Positions 35,049-45,302 of a stretch of DNA of 64,000 nt are shown here, one piece after another. Positions within the stretch are counted from its first letter, which is position 1. Every line of letters starts with the position of its first letter. The notes under the pieces were generated by a model. It was not told the DNA's origin. It was given only the letters and a program-made list of their open reading frames with translations, and searched no databases. The stretch is taken from the NCBI GenBank assembly GCA_964539665.1, contig CAZIKB010000011.1, positions 1-64,000 on the forward strand, written 5' to 3'. The stretch comes from CAZIKB01 sp964539665. Its GTDB lineage: Bacteria; Zhuqueibacterota; Zhuqueibacteria; Oceanimicrobiales; Oceanimicrobiaceae. Position numbers and translations under genes: made by a program.

Positions 35049-37157
35049 TTATGCGACTTTTTCTTTCGTTACTTCACCCTTTTCCCGGAACAACAGCATT
35101 TCAGTTAATAACAGTATTAATGCAAAGGCTGCAAAATATTTCCACAGTTCACGTCCAAACCGGCTTTCGTTTAACTTTTCAGATATCAACCCGGTATTGT
35201 CTATGACAGTTACCTGATCTGTTGCAACGATTTCTTTTAAATCATCGATATTGAAGACGGCATGTTCAGATTCAACAGGATTGTAATTGACAGCCCATTG
35301 CGCCAGTGATTCCTTGTTGTTATAAAGATTATAAATTCCCGGGAGATCAGTTTCAGTAAATCGCATGAAATATTTACCTTTGGATACTTCGGGCTTTATT
35401 TTAACCTGAATATTGTCAGGTTTTTCCATGCTCAAATTTGGATTGAATGCCTGGCTCTCAGGATAAAATGTGATTTCTTCGCTGATATAAAACTCATCTT
35501 GGTCTTTGGCGGTTGCGCCGGCCATGTAACTAACCGAGCGATTTACCAGGGGTACAAAGATACCTCTCAACGCAAGATCCGACCAATCATTAGAGATACC
35601 TGAAGTAATATACATGATCCGTCCCTGCTGAAATTGCGATTCAAATAAAAATGTAGCGCCATTACTAAATTCAATAATTTTATCCATCTGCACGTTTGCC
35701 TTCAGGTTTACAGCAAATCGGAAAAGAGGTGAAACTACATTCTTCTCGTCTTCAAAGACCCCATTAAAAATAGGATGGCTGAAGTCAATTTTACCCAAAG
35801 AAAGAAACTGATCCTTTTCCTGGCTGGTAATAGCTTCTGTTAATAAAGGTAAATTTAGTTTTTTATGTAAGTTTTCATTGTAATTTCGCAGGTCAACATC
35901 CGCGCCTAAAAATATCATTAATCCACCGCCCTGTGCTACAAAACTTTGAATTTTTCCAGATTCAATGCGGTCTAATTTTGTAACATTAGATAAAATGATT
36001 ATTTCAAACGCACCTAAATTTTGTTGTAACAGGTCTTTGTCTAATATTTGTTTTAATTTTATAAACGAGGTTGATTCCTTATCCGGACTGAGCGCTAAAT
36101 TTATAAAATAAGTATCATTTTCCTGGCTGCCAACAAGCAGTACGGGTATTTCTTCCGGTATGTTGAATGTAAAGAATCGGCGATTATCTTCAACTAAATC
36201 ATCATCCTCAAGGAGTACAAAGCCTGACTGGAGACCGGTGCGGTCAGGAACCATACGAAAAATCACACTGGTAGATGATTCCGGCGCTAAATTCACCGCA
36301 TTCTGTCCGACTCTTTTACCATTAACAAATAAATGTACCAGTTTATTTTTGACCGCATTTTGAGAACTGTTTTTGATTACTGTTACTATTTCAACTACTT
36401 TGCCCTTTTCCAAAATTTGATTTCCCAACTTCACATTGTAAATAGCAAGATTCTCTTCTGTTGAGTTTACAACAGGTAAAACATATAAATTAACCTGCTC
36501 TGCGAGCAAATTACTGTCGTTATTCCTTGCGGCCAAACTCAAGCCGTTTGTTTGCAAGTCACCTATCAAATAAACTTCCTTGTTTATGTTGCTGGAGTTG
36601 TTCATTATATTGTCTGCCAGATTCAAGGCCGTGATATAATCTGTTGTGCTGTATGATAATTCTGTGTTTTCAATCAATTCCTGAACAGATTCCAAATTAT
36701 ATCTTGGTCCTTCATGGGGAAATATCGGCGGGTCTTGTGGATACAAAATATAGACTTCATCTCCGGGTCTTAACATGGTTACGACCTGCTGTGCTTTTTC
36801 TTTGGCTCTGTCTAATAGCCGGCGTCCTTCCATTTCCCGGCCCATACTCAAGGTGTTATCCAATATAATTACAGCCGTCAGTTGGGCGCCTGTTTCCAGG
36901 GAAGAAGAACGGCTTCTTTTCAGCGCCGGCCGGGAAAAGGCAAAAACCAATGATAATATCAATAATGCTCTTAATATTAAAAGTAAGATTTGGCGGATTT
37001 TTAACCGCCGGATTTTTTGCTTCTGAAGCTCTTTCAGAAATCTCAGGCTGCTAAATTTTATTATTTTAATTTTTTGCCGGGTGAATAAATGAATGAGAAT
37101 TGGTATGGAAACAGCAGCGAGACCAATTAAAATTGCGGAATTAAGAAATGTGAACAT
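35049..37157 (-). CDS. BatA-like membrane protein with VWA domain
   Basis: A 702-residue membrane protein. It opens with the two-helix BatA/aerotolerance-type N-terminal domain (residues 1-78, LIHLFTRQKIKIIKF between helices), then a von Willebrand A domain whose metal site reads DNTLSM (a DxTxS MIDAS variant) near residue 98. A periplasmic region follows, with a glutamine-amidotransferase-like fold (about 340-440), and a last helix near 675-695. Such proteins usually act with MoxR ATPases; none is in the window. The ATG start is clear. Confidence 0.82.
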   Translation of the reverse strand: MFTFLNSAILIGLAAVSIPILIHLFTRQKIKIIKFSSLRFLKELQKQKIRRLKIRQILLLILRALLILSLVFAFSRPALKRSRSSSLETGAQLTAVIILDNTLSMGREMEGRRLLDRAKEKAQQVVTMLRPGDEVYILYPQDPPIFPHEGPRYNLESVQELIENTELSYSTTDYITALNLADNIMNNSSNINKEVYLIGDLQTNGLSLAARNNDSNLLAEQVNLYVLPVVNSTEENLAIYNVKLGNQILEKGKVVEIVTVIKNSSQNAVKNKLVHLFVNGKRVGQNAVNLAPESSTSVIFRMVPDRTGLQSGFVLLEDDDLVEDNRRFFTFNIPEEIPVLLVGSQENDTYFINLALSPDKESTSFIKLKQILDKDLLQQNLGAFEIIILSNVTKLDRIESGKIQSFVAQGGGLMIFLGADVDLRNYNENLHKKLNLPLLTEAITSQEKDQFLSLGKIDFSHPIFNGVFEDEKNVVSPLFRFAVNLKANVQMDKIIEFSNGATFLFESQFQQGRIMYITSGISNDWSDLALRGIFVPLVNRSVSYMAGATAKDQDEFYISEEITFYPESQAFNPNLSMEKPDNIQVKIKPEVSKGKYFMRFTETDLPGIYNLYNNKESLAQWAVNYNPVESEHAVFNIDDLKEIVATDQVTVIDNTGLISEKLNESRFGRELWKYFAAFALILLLTEMLLFREKGEVTKEKVA

Positions 37158-37180
37158 TTAGTATCCAATTATATTAGTTT

Positions 37181-37984
37181 CTAATCCGCCTGTTCAAATA
37201 AATTCTTAATAAATGTAAACGGATTTAGCAGCCCTTTTTTCTTGAGCTGTCCAATCGACAAAGGCTCTGGAGGTTTAATTTCCTCGCCTGCTATGGCTTT
37301 ACGCGGATTTTCCAGGAAAAGTAGCTGAGCTTGCTCTTCTCCCCACTCTTTTGAGACAGCCTCGAATGCGTTACGAAGTTTAAAAGAACGGCTCGTGGTA
37401 TTATGCGCATCGCTGCCAACGAAATGAATAAGATTGCTATTCATTAATTTCGTGGCCGTATTCTTAACTTGAGAACCATATCTGCCTACAATACTACCCG
37501 CATTCATTTGCAATAAAGCTCCACGCTGAGCAAATTCAAACGCTCGATCAGGATTGCGAATTACTCCGCCATTTCTTTCCGGATGAGCAATTATTGGCAC
37601 CATCCCATTTAATACTAATTCAAAAAAACGATCCGCAACAAATTTTGGAATACCCTGCATTGGAAATTCCACTAAAAAATATTTTTTGTTGTTGTTGTAA
37701 GTGGATATCTGATGATTCAGTTCCATATCCATCTGCGCATATATTTCAGAACCCAGGTGAACTTTAATTTTAAGTTTGGCTTGCTTGATTTTTCGCTGCA
37801 ACTCTTTAAATTTAGATATGATTTCAGCCTCGCGTTCGTAATCTAAATTGCTCAGAATATGGTGTGTGATGGCAAGCTCTGTGATGCCTTCTTCTTCAGC
37901 CTGGTTTACCATGGCCATAGTTTGCTCCCAGCTACTCGGGCCATCATCAATCTTTGGCAGCACATGTGCATGAATATCGATCAA
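37181..37984 (-). CDS. PHP-domain tyrosine-protein phosphatase (CpsB/CapC/YwqE type)
   Basis: Metal-dependent phosphatase of 267 residues. The PHP ligands are present: IDIHAHVLPKIDDGP at the N-terminus, AITHHI, the LGSEI segment, IIAHPERN and FVGSDAHN. Relatives dephosphorylate tyrosine kinases that control capsule or exopolysaccharide export; no kinase or capsule genes are nearby, so the substrate is unknown. The start is TTG behind AAGGAGG, and the protein would begin MIDIHAH. Confidence 0.87.
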   Translation of the reverse strand: MIDIHAHVLPKIDDGPSSWEQTMAMVNQAEEEGITELAITHHILSNLDYEREAEIISKFKELQRKIKQAKLKIKVHLGSEIYAQMDMELNHQISTYNNNKKYFLVEFPMQGIPKFVADRFFELVLNGMVPIIAHPERNGGVIRNPDRAFEFAQRGALLQMNAGSIVGRYGSQVKNTATKLMNSNLIHFVGSDAHNTTSRSFKLRNAFEAVSKEWGEEQAQLLFLENPRKAIAGEEIKPPEPLSIGQLKKKGLLNPFTFIKNLFEQAD

Positions 37985-37993
37985 TTATCCTCC

Positions 37994-38746
37994 TTAACTG
38001 TGAATCGCTTCAGCAAATTCCTTTATCAGGTTTAAATTATCTTCATTTTCCAATACATTGCCGGTCACGACAAACGATGCGCCAGCTTTTACTTTCCGTG
38101 CGGCTTCTTCCGGCGTCCTAATGCCTCCCCCTGCTATGATTGGTAAAGAGATGTAATCGTAAACCGCCTTCACCATTTCATCAGGAACAGACTTATGAGC
38201 GCCGCTTCCCGCCTCCAGATAGACCATTTTCATGCCAAGATACTCGGCAGCCAGAGCTGTGGCTTTTGCAATATCCTGTTTGTCCCGCGGAATAGGCCGG
38301 GTGTTGCTCATAAACTCTGCCGAAGTAATGCGTCCGGACTCAATAAGCATGTATCCCACCGAAATGGGCTCTACACCAAGAACTTTGATTACAGGCGCTG
38401 CTTCAACCTGTTCACTTATCAAATAAGTTGGATTGCGGCCACTGATTAGTGACAGAAAAAATATGGCATCCGCATATCGGGAAACCTGAGTCGGACTGCC
38501 CGGGAAAATGATCAGCGGGATATCTATTTGCTTTTTAATTAATCCAACTAAATCATCAAATGATGAAGATAACAGGAGACTCCCCCCAATTAGTAAACCA
38601 TCAGCGCCATCTTCACTGGCTTGTATGGCCAGCTCAATTATTCTGTTTTGCTGCCATTTGTCCGGATCAATCAGAACAAAATATCCGGCCCCTTTGTTAT
38701 CTCGAATTTTAAGTATTCGTTCAAAAGTCGTCAAGTAACAATCCAA
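37994..38746 (-). CDS. geranylgeranylglyceryl phosphate synthase family (GGGPS/PcrB)
   Basis: TIM-barrel prenyltransferase that joins a polyprenyl diphosphate to sn-glycerol-1-phosphate, the first ether bond of archaeal lipids. Motifs are GAGYFVLIDPDK near the start, DGLLIGGS, IIFPGSP, MVYLEAGSGA and IIAGGGIRT with VTGNV binding phosphate. The length of 250 residues fits the group II enzymes known from archaea and Bacteroidetes-type bacteria rather than the short Bacillus PcrB. The start is uncertain: a TTG at 38746 gives 250 residues, a TTG four codons on is equally possible. No G1P dehydrogenase is in the window. Confidence 0.88.
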   Translation of the reverse strand: MDCYLTTFERILKIRDNKGAGYFVLIDPDKWQQNRIIELAIQASEDGADGLLIGGSLLLSSSFDDLVGLIKKQIDIPLIIFPGSPTQVSRYADAIFFLSLISGRNPTYLISEQVEAAPVIKVLGVEPISVGYMLIESGRITSAEFMSNTRPIPRDKQDIAKATALAAEYLGMKMVYLEAGSGAHKSVPDEMVKAVYDYISLPIIAGGGIRTPEEAARKVKAGASFVVTGNVLENEDNLNLIKEFAEAIHS

Positions 38747-38749
38747 CTT

Positions 38750-41404
38750 TTACTTATTAACTAAATTCAAAATTATTTCGGTAGCTTTTGACAGAGCATG
38801 GCCAATTTTAGATACATTTTTACCGCCGGCAAGCGCCATGTGTGGTCTGCCGCCACCAGAACCTTCAGCAAATGCCGCCACCTGTTTGACAATGTCCCCC
38901 GCTCTCAAATCATTTTTTGTAATTAAATCATCGGTCACTACACACACGAACGCAGCTTTGTTATTTATCACAGAAGCCAGAACACCGACTCCCGAACCAA
39001 TTTTATCACGCAAAGTATCGCTGACCTGCTTAAGTTCCTCCACATCTTCAATTTGAACCTGAGAGGTGACAAGTTTAAAACCGCTCACGCTTTGAGCTTC
39101 GTCTATTAAGCGATCAATATTTTGTCGTGCTGATTGAACTCTTAACTGTCTTACTTCTTTTTCTAACTGTTGTTTTTCATTCAACAGAGTCTCAATTTTA
39201 TCTGCAATCTCTTCACTATTGCAATTTAAAAGTTCCTGAATCTTGTTGGTTAGTATGTTATTCTGGCGTACCAACTGATCGGATTTCTCGCCAGTGACCG
39301 CTTCCAAACGGCGAATCCCTGCCGCGGCGCTGGATTCAGATAAAATACGAAAGTAGCCCATTTCACCGGTGTGATTTAAATGGGTACCACCGCACAGCTC
39401 TAAACTGTAATCAGCCATTTTCACCACTCGCACCTGTTCGCCATATTTTTCTTCAAATATTGCCACGGCCCCCATCTCAAGGGCTTCGACATACGAAGTA
39501 TTAAGCGTACTTACTTCCAGGTTATCACGTATTTTATCGTTAACGCGTGCTTCGATTTCATCTGTTTGCTGCGGAGTTATCTTATGAAAATGCGTCACAT
39601 CAAATCGAAAATGGTCCGGCGTAACCAGCGAACCCGCCTGGGTTATGTGCGTACCAAGGGTTTCCTGTAAGGCTTTATGCAATAAATGGGTCGCTGAATG
39701 GTTGCGTGCGGTGGATTTACGAATCGCAGCATTAACTCGCGCGATTACTTTTGGATTTACTATTTTACCATGGTTTTCTATTTCGCCAATGTGGACAAAT
39801 GTATTTCCAACTCGAATAGTATCCTGAACCAGCATTTTAAAACCATCTCCAACGATTTCCCCAACATCGCCAACCTGACCGCCAGCCTCACCATAAAATG
39901 GCGTCCGGTCCAATGTTAAAAACACTTTGTTGCCGTCCTGATGTATCTGTATTATTTGAGACTCGGTTTCTAATTCGTTGTAACCTAAAAATTTTGAATC
40001 TTCGCCTGAACTCAACCGGGGCCAATTTTCAATATCAAATTCTGCTGTTGAACTCCATTTACCGGCTTTTCTTGCGCGATCCCGCTGTTCCGCCATAGAG
40101 CGGCAAAATCCTTTTTCGTCAACCGTTAAGTTCTTTTGACGAGCCATCAACTGCGTCAGGTCAACGGGGAAGCCATAGGTATCATATAGTTTGAACGCGT
40201 CTTCACCAGGAATGGCTCGTTTTTTTGTTTTTTCTAAATCCGCAACAATCTTATCAAAAATTTCAATGCCGCGGTCTAATGTACTGTTAAAACCTTCTTC
40301 TTCCGATTTTAGCACTAAAGAGACGAATTGATGTTTGGCTTTTAATTCCGGATACGCGTCTCCCATAATATCTACTACTACAGGCACGAGCTTATAAATA
40401 AATGGTTCATGCATGTTTAGATTCCGCCCAAAGCGCGCCGCTCTTCGGAGTATTCGTCGTAATACATAACCACGACCTTCGTTGGACGGCATTGCTCCGT
40501 CAGCAATCGCGAAAGTTAACGCTCGAATATGGTCAGCAAGCACCCGATGCGCCATACCATTATCTGAACCTGGATACTCGATGCCCGTGAGGTCACTGAT
40601 TGTTGAGATGATTGGCGTAAAAACATCGGTATCATAATTTGAGTCAACGCCATTTATCACAGCCAGGGCCCTTTCAAATCCCATACCCGTGTCAACGTGT
40701 TTGGCAGGCAGCTCGTTTAATGCACCGCCTTTGATGCGATTGAACTGAATAAAAACCAGGTTCCATATTTCAATGAATCGTGCACACCCTGAATTAACGC
40801 CGCAAATATGTTTAGGATCGCTTGTCTTATCACATTTTCCTTCGCCAAGGTCGTAATGAATTTCTGAGCACGGCCCACAAGGTCCGACTTCACCCATTTC
40901 CCAGAAATTGTCTTTTTTCCCGAATCGCAAAATTCTCTCATCAGGGATCGGGGTGACTTGAGTCCACAAAGAAGCAGCTTCTTCATCAGGATTTAAATTA
41001 TCTTTTTCATCGCCGGCAAATACGGTAGCCCACAATCGATTTTCATCTAAGCCCCAGACTTTCGTTAATAGTTCCCAGGCCCAACCAATGGCTTCTTTTT
41101 TGAAATAGTCACCAAAGGACCAGTTGCCAAGCATCTCAAAAAAAGTGTGGTGATAGGTGTCAAAACCGACATCTTCCAGATCGTTATGCTTACCACTCAC
41201 CCGAAGGCACTTTTGAGTATTTGCGGCTCGTTTGTAGTTCCTTGTTTCAATGCCCATGAAAATATTTTTGAATTGATTCATCCCGGCATTGATGAACAGT
41301 AATGTTGGGTCATCAAAAGGCACGACAGGAGAGCTTGGCACGAATTGGTGATTTTTATTATTGAAGAACTCAATGAATGAGTTACGTAATTCTTTAGATT
41401 GCAT
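38750..41404 (-). CDS. alaS: alanyl-tRNA synthetase
   Basis: Class II synthetase, 884 residues, the normal bacterial length. The N-terminal catalytic domain has RNSFIEFF and the motif 3 region RGYVLRRILRRAARFG. The editing domain has the zinc-binding ARNHSATHLLHKAL and CGGTHLNHTGEMG. The C-terminal coiled coil and DHHA1 domain (GGGRPHMALAGG) are present. ATG start. Confidence 0.98.
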   Translation of the reverse strand: MQSKELRNSFIEFFNNKNHQFVPSSPVVPFDDPTLLFINAGMNQFKNIFMGIETRNYKRAANTQKCLRVSGKHNDLEDVGFDTYHHTFFEMLGNWSFGDYFKKEAIGWAWELLTKVWGLDENRLWATVFAGDEKDNLNPDEEAASLWTQVTPIPDERILRFGKKDNFWEMGEVGPCGPCSEIHYDLGEGKCDKTSDPKHICGVNSGCARFIEIWNLVFIQFNRIKGGALNELPAKHVDTGMGFERALAVINGVDSNYDTDVFTPIISTISDLTGIEYPGSDNGMAHRVLADHIRALTFAIADGAMPSNEGRGYVLRRILRRAARFGRNLNMHEPFIYKLVPVVVDIMGDAYPELKAKHQFVSLVLKSEEEGFNSTLDRGIEIFDKIVADLEKTKKRAIPGEDAFKLYDTYGFPVDLTQLMARQKNLTVDEKGFCRSMAEQRDRARKAGKWSSTAEFDIENWPRLSSGEDSKFLGYNELETESQIIQIHQDGNKVFLTLDRTPFYGEAGGQVGDVGEIVGDGFKMLVQDTIRVGNTFVHIGEIENHGKIVNPKVIARVNAAIRKSTARNHSATHLLHKALQETLGTHITQAGSLVTPDHFRFDVTHFHKITPQQTDEIEARVNDKIRDNLEVSTLNTSYVEALEMGAVAIFEEKYGEQVRVVKMADYSLELCGGTHLNHTGEMGYFRILSESSAAAGIRRLEAVTGEKSDQLVRQNNILTNKIQELLNCNSEEIADKIETLLNEKQQLEKEVRQLRVQSARQNIDRLIDEAQSVSGFKLVTSQVQIEDVEELKQVSDTLRDKIGSGVGVLASVINNKAAFVCVVTDDLITKNDLRAGDIVKQVAAFAEGSGGGRPHMALAGGKNVSKIGHALSKATEIILNLVNK

Positions 41405-41421
41405 ATATTTTTCTTAGTCTA

Positions 41422-42735
41422 TCAATTAAATTTCTTGTTCGGATTAGGGACATATTTGTTAATCCAGTCATAACATGATATACGCGGATGCTTTTGATCA
41501 GGATGCATGTGTCGGTCTGCTTTTGTGGGTAGGTCAGGCGCCACATGATTCATTCTTTCTAATGCCCTTTTAGCATACTGCAAATCTTTCTTTGCAATCT
41601 CATACTCGTCGAAAGCCATTTTGTAAACCAACTTGTCATCAAATTTTATTTTTTCCCTGTCGCGACTGTTTTGACAATTGTAAGCAGCTTTTTCGAAAAT
41701 CTCGCCGATAACAAAATGAGCGTACCCGTAATTTGGATCGATACCTGTTGCTTTGCGTGCAAAACTATAGGCCTTTATGAAATTATTTATTTCTTTATAG
41801 CTGGCAGCCATTTCACAGAGGACTTTTGTGTGGTCAGGTTTAAGCGATAAAACTTTTTCATAGGTTGAAATTTCTTTCTTAAAATCGCCTGAATTTTGAT
41901 AAGCGTACCCTAAAATTTCTAAAGCAAGCAAGTCTTCTGGATTTAAGCGTATCAACTGCTCGAATTTTTCAATGGCCTTTTCATATTTTTCTTGTTTATA
42001 ATAAGCTTCACCTATATTGAATAAAAGCTGAGTATTATCAGGAGCAATTGCCAGTGCTCGCTCGTGTGCTTGCAGCATAGCATCCTGATCACCGAGAGCT
42101 TCATATATTTGTGCCAGAATCATTAAAACATCTGTATTCTTCGGCTCCAGTTCTGCAAGTTTTTCGAAGTACGGAATGGCTTCTTTGTGTTTATTTTGTT
42201 TAATTAATATACTTCCTGGTGCTCGATAATCATCTGCATGAGTAACCGAGTCAAGTTCAATTGCTTTTTGATACTCTTGAACCGCTTCTTCGTTTTCTTC
42301 TTTTGCAGATAACACCCATCCAAGCATACGATGGTAATGAGGAGTAGCGGGATATTTTTTCGTACCCAAACGGTAGGTAATTTCAACACTATCTGGTTTT
42401 CCAAGCTTTATGTAACAATTACCTATTGATTGATAAATAAACGGATGACGGTTAATGGTATCTATTTCGGAGACCTTCCAAAAATGGGGCAATGCATCAT
42501 TATACATTTCATGTTTCACGTTTTCGTTTCCAAAGCTCAAAAGCTTTAACATTTCATATTCAAGGGCTTTAGTGAGAGAATCTTGATATGCTTTTTGTTG
42601 CTGCGCATTTAGCTTTCTTGCTTTTGAACCGTCAGTCGTGGCGCAGCCTGTCATCAATAACAAAATAAAAATGAGTATATTCCCCATTGCCAGGAGACAA
42701 CACAGAATGTTGGTGGAATTCCGTTTAAATTGCAT
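41422..42735 (-). CDS. TPR lipoprotein
   Basis: A 437-residue protein with a lipoprotein signal (hydrophobic run, then LLLMTGCATT, Cys near residue 31) and about eight tetratricopeptide repeats from residue 60 to 350 (for example LLFNIGEAYYKQEKYEKAIEKFEQLIRLNP, read as one repeat). The C-terminus is basic and ends PNPNKKFN. It lies between recX and alaS with an ATG start. Likely an outer-membrane-anchored scaffold; partners are unknown. Confidence 0.82.
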   Translation of the reverse strand: MQFKRNSTNILCCLLAMGNILIFILLLMTGCATTDGSKARKLNAQQQKAYQDSLTKALEYEMLKLLSFGNENVKHEMYNDALPHFWKVSEIDTINRHPFIYQSIGNCYIKLGKPDSVEITYRLGTKKYPATPHYHRMLGWVLSAKEENEEAVQEYQKAIELDSVTHADDYRAPGSILIKQNKHKEAIPYFEKLAELEPKNTDVLMILAQIYEALGDQDAMLQAHERALAIAPDNTQLLFNIGEAYYKQEKYEKAIEKFEQLIRLNPEDLLALEILGYAYQNSGDFKKEISTYEKVLSLKPDHTKVLCEMAASYKEINNFIKAYSFARKATGIDPNYGYAHFVIGEIFEKAAYNCQNSRDREKIKFDDKLVYKMAFDEYEIAKKDLQYAKRALERMNHVAPDLPTKADRHMHPDQKHPRISCYDWINKYVPNPNKKFN

Positions 42736-42787
42736 AATAATTTCTCAGCTTGAAATTTCGGTCAATCATTTATAAAAACAATATAAT

Positions 42788-43432
42788 TTATGTCCCGCTT
42801 TCCAGCCCTTCTTCAACTGCCTCTTTCACTACATCCCAATCAAAACCCCGACGTATCAGAAAATCCCCAATCCGTTTTTTCTTTTTCCAATGTTCTAAAT
42901 TTTGATAGTGTAATTTTTTTTTATCCACCAGATCTCTGGCTCTTTCGCACTGGCTCTTTTCGGCATAGGCTTCCTGTACGGTCTTATCAATGGTCTCGTC
43001 ATTAATGCCCTTTAATCTAAGTTCACTTCGCAGCAAATTCTCACCAATGGATCTGTTTATAAGTCGGCTGCGTGCGTATGAAATAGCAAATGCTGAATCA
43101 TCAATCAGGTTCACGGATTTTAACTCTGTTACGACCTGCTCTACTAAAGTATTTTCAAATCCTTTTTGAGCTAATTTAATTCTTAATTCTTGCTCGCTGT
43201 GTGTGCGCGCCGCCAAAAATCTGAATGCTTTCTCTTTGACGCGTTTTTTTTCTTCTTGAAATAAGATGTGTGTAATTTGATGTTCTGTAAGGGAATCTCC
43301 TTCTTTTAAACCAGTTTGAGCAACTATTGCTGCGTCTAAACCAAATGCAAATTCATTGTCGAGAAAAAGCGATAATCGTTTCTTATTTTTCTTTTGATTT
43401 TCAATTTTGGTTATTTTTACTGGATATTCCAC
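42788..43432 (-). CDS. recX: RecA regulatory protein RecX
   Basis: Modulator of RecA filaments, 214 residues, made of three-helix repeats: ARTHSEQELRIKLAQKGF, then DSAFAISYARSRLINRSIGENLL, then IGDFLIRRGFDWDVV. The start is GTG with no strong ribosome site. It lies 190 bases downstream of recA, its functional partner, in a common arrangement. Confidence 0.9.
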   Translation of the reverse strand: MEYPVKITKIENQKKNKKRLSLFLDNEFAFGLDAAIVAQTGLKEGDSLTEHQITHILFQEEKKRVKEKAFRFLAARTHSEQELRIKLAQKGFENTLVEQVVTELKSVNLIDDSAFAISYARSRLINRSIGENLLRSELRLKGINDETIDKTVQEAYAEKSQCERARDLVDKKKLHYQNLEHWKKKKRIGDFLIRRGFDWDVVKEAVEEGLESGT

Positions 43433-43622
43433 TTGTTTTTATGCCCGCTGTGAAACCGCAAATTTTTGCATTTTAGTAGCTTTGCCCTATGGTGATACGG
43501 GGTAGAAGTATTAAGGATATAAGGAATAAGTTAGTGATTTACCTTATACTCCTATTACCCTATACCTCATAACAACTTTAGCTCACTTTAGTCAATTAAG
43601 GCACTTCAGTCACTTACCATCA

Positions 43623-44699
43623 TTAGTTATGCACTGGCTGCTGAGGCGTGGCAGTTTTATCAGCTTGTGCTGGTTTCTTCGGTGCATTTTCCGCTTTTGG
43701 AATTAAGCCCAGCGCTTCCTGCACCTGCACATTTATTTTTTTGAGCAGGTCCATATTTTGAATTAGATATTGTTTAACGTTTTCCCGGCCCTGACCAAGC
43801 CTTTCTTCACCATAAGAAAACCAGGTGCCGCTTTTCTGAATAATACTATGTTTGACTGCTGTATCGATGATATCGCCTTCGCGCGAAATACCCGTACCAT
43901 ACATGATATCAAATTCGGCATCCCGGAATGGTGGAGCGACTTTGTTTTTAACGACTTTCACTTTGGTGCGATTACCAATAATATTTTCAGAATCTTTTAT
44001 TGATGCAGTTCTTCGAATATCCATGCGCACGGATGAATAAAATTTCAACGCTCGACCGCCAGTCGTGGTTTCCGGATTGCCAAACATTACGCCAATTTTT
44101 TCCCGAAGTTGATTAATAAAAATCACACAGGTTTTAGATTTGCTGATAGCTCCTGCCAACTTTCGCATAGCCTGCGACATGAGCCGTGCCTGCAGTCCCA
44201 TCTGGGCGTCGCCCATATCTCCTTCGATTTCCGCCCGCGGCACCAACGCCGCTACCGAATCAATGACAATGACATCTAACGCACCGCTGCGCACCAGAGT
44301 CTCGGTAATTTCAAGAGCTTGCTCGCCGGTATCAGGCTGCGAGATTAGGAGATTTTCGGTGTCCACTCCTAAGTTTTTGGCATACCTTGCATCCAAAGCA
44401 TGTTCCGCGTCCACAAATGCCGCCAGCCCTTTGCGTTTTTGTGCTTCCGCAATAATATGCAGAGTTAAAGTAGTTTTACCCGAAGACTCAGGCCCAAAAA
44501 CCTCTATAATTCTGCCACGAGGTACACCTCCAATGCCCAATGCTGCATCCAGCGAGATGGAGCCCGTGGGAATCACTTCGATTCCCGTCGGTCTTTTATC
44601 ATCACCCAGGCGCATTATTGAACCCTTACCAAACTGTCGATCAATTTGCGTCATCGCCAGTTCCAAGGCTTTCAACTTTTCATTTTTTTCCTCACTCAT
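43623..44699 (-). CDS. recA: recombinase RecA
   Basis: DNA-strand-exchange ATPase and SOS coprotease, 358 residues. Walker A GPESSGKTT is near residue 70, Walker B DVIVIDSVAAL near 145, and the signature ALKFYSSVRMDIRR is intact. The C-terminus is Lys/Pro/Gln-rich rather than strongly acidic. The ATG follows GGAGGGG. No SOS box of a type I can recognise is visible upstream. Confidence 0.98.
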   Translation of the reverse strand: MSEEKNEKLKALELAMTQIDRQFGKGSIMRLGDDKRPTGIEVIPTGSISLDAALGIGGVPRGRIIEVFGPESSGKTTLTLHIIAEAQKRKGLAAFVDAEHALDARYAKNLGVDTENLLISQPDTGEQALEITETLVRSGALDVIVIDSVAALVPRAEIEGDMGDAQMGLQARLMSQAMRKLAGAISKSKTCVIFINQLREKIGVMFGNPETTTGGRALKFYSSVRMDIRRTASIKDSENIIGNRTKVKVVKNKVAPPFRDAEFDIMYGTGISREGDIIDTAVKHSIIQKSGTWFSYGEERLGQGRENVKQYLIQNMDLLKKINVQVQEALGLIPKAENAPKKPAQADKTATPQQPVHN

Positions 44700-44732
44700 T
44701 CGGCCCCTCCGATTTAATATATGATAATAAAT

Positions 44733-45302
44733 TTACGAAATGTGTGTTAACTCTATTTTTTTAAGTGGTGTATAAACTGCTCCTGTCGGTCGTAAATCAC
44801 TTTTCATTACTACTATTTCCCTGACATGGATTTCGCCACCGACAAAATCATAATTTTTTACCTTTTCAATAAATTGCTTACTCGGTAGTGATTTCACTCT
44901 CCCAATGGTTAAATGGGGTGTAAACTTTCTATTTTCTTTCGTAAATCCCAGGCTGCTTAGTTCATTTTCTATATTCCGGGCTATTTCCCTGAACTGCTCT
45001 AACGCATTTTCAACACCCACCCAGAGAACTCTTGGACGTCTAAAATTTGGGAAAGCGCCCAGATTTTTGACGTGAGCCGTAAATGCGGGCGTATCCTTTG
45101 CAATATTATTAATAACTCCTGCAATTGGCTCAATTTTATTTTCTTCTACAGCCCCTAAAAATTTCATAGTTAAATGGATGTTTGTAGGCTTATTCCAGCT
45201 AATTCGTTCTTTTGCCTTTTTTAAATCTTCCTGTACATGCGCAATTTCCCGGTGCACCGATTCGTTAATTTCAATCGCGATAAATGTACGTATTTCTGAC
45301 AA
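44733..45302 (-). CDS. thpR: RNA 2',3'-cyclic phosphodiesterase (2'-5' RNA ligase family)
   Basis: A 189-residue member of the 2H phosphoesterase family. Both catalytic HxT motifs are present, IHLTMKFLG near residue 43 and PHLTIGRVKS near 128. The enzyme opens cyclic phosphates in RNA. The start is TTG, preceded by AGAGG, and gives the typical MSEIRTFIAIEI. The pgsA-pgpA-cinA-thpR-recA order is a frequent bacterial cluster. Confidence 0.93.
   Translation of the reverse strand: MSEIRTFIAIEINESVHREIAHVQEDLKKAKERISWNKPTNIHLTMKFLGAVEENKIEPIAGVINNIAKDTPAFTAHVKNLGAFPNFRRPRVLWVGVENALEQFREIARNIENELSSLGFTKENRKFTPHLTIGRVKSLPSKQFIEKVKNYDFVGGEIHVREIVVMKSDLRPTGAVYTPLKKIELTHIS

Noticed and set aside
43433..43622. 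Possible small gene between recX and recA
   Set aside because: No open frame with a start and ribosome site; only AT-rich sequence with loosely repeated TATAAGG-like words.
44140..44724. A 194-codon plus-strand frame antisense to recA
   Set aside because: recA is complete on the other strand; the frame is a by-product of its codon pattern.
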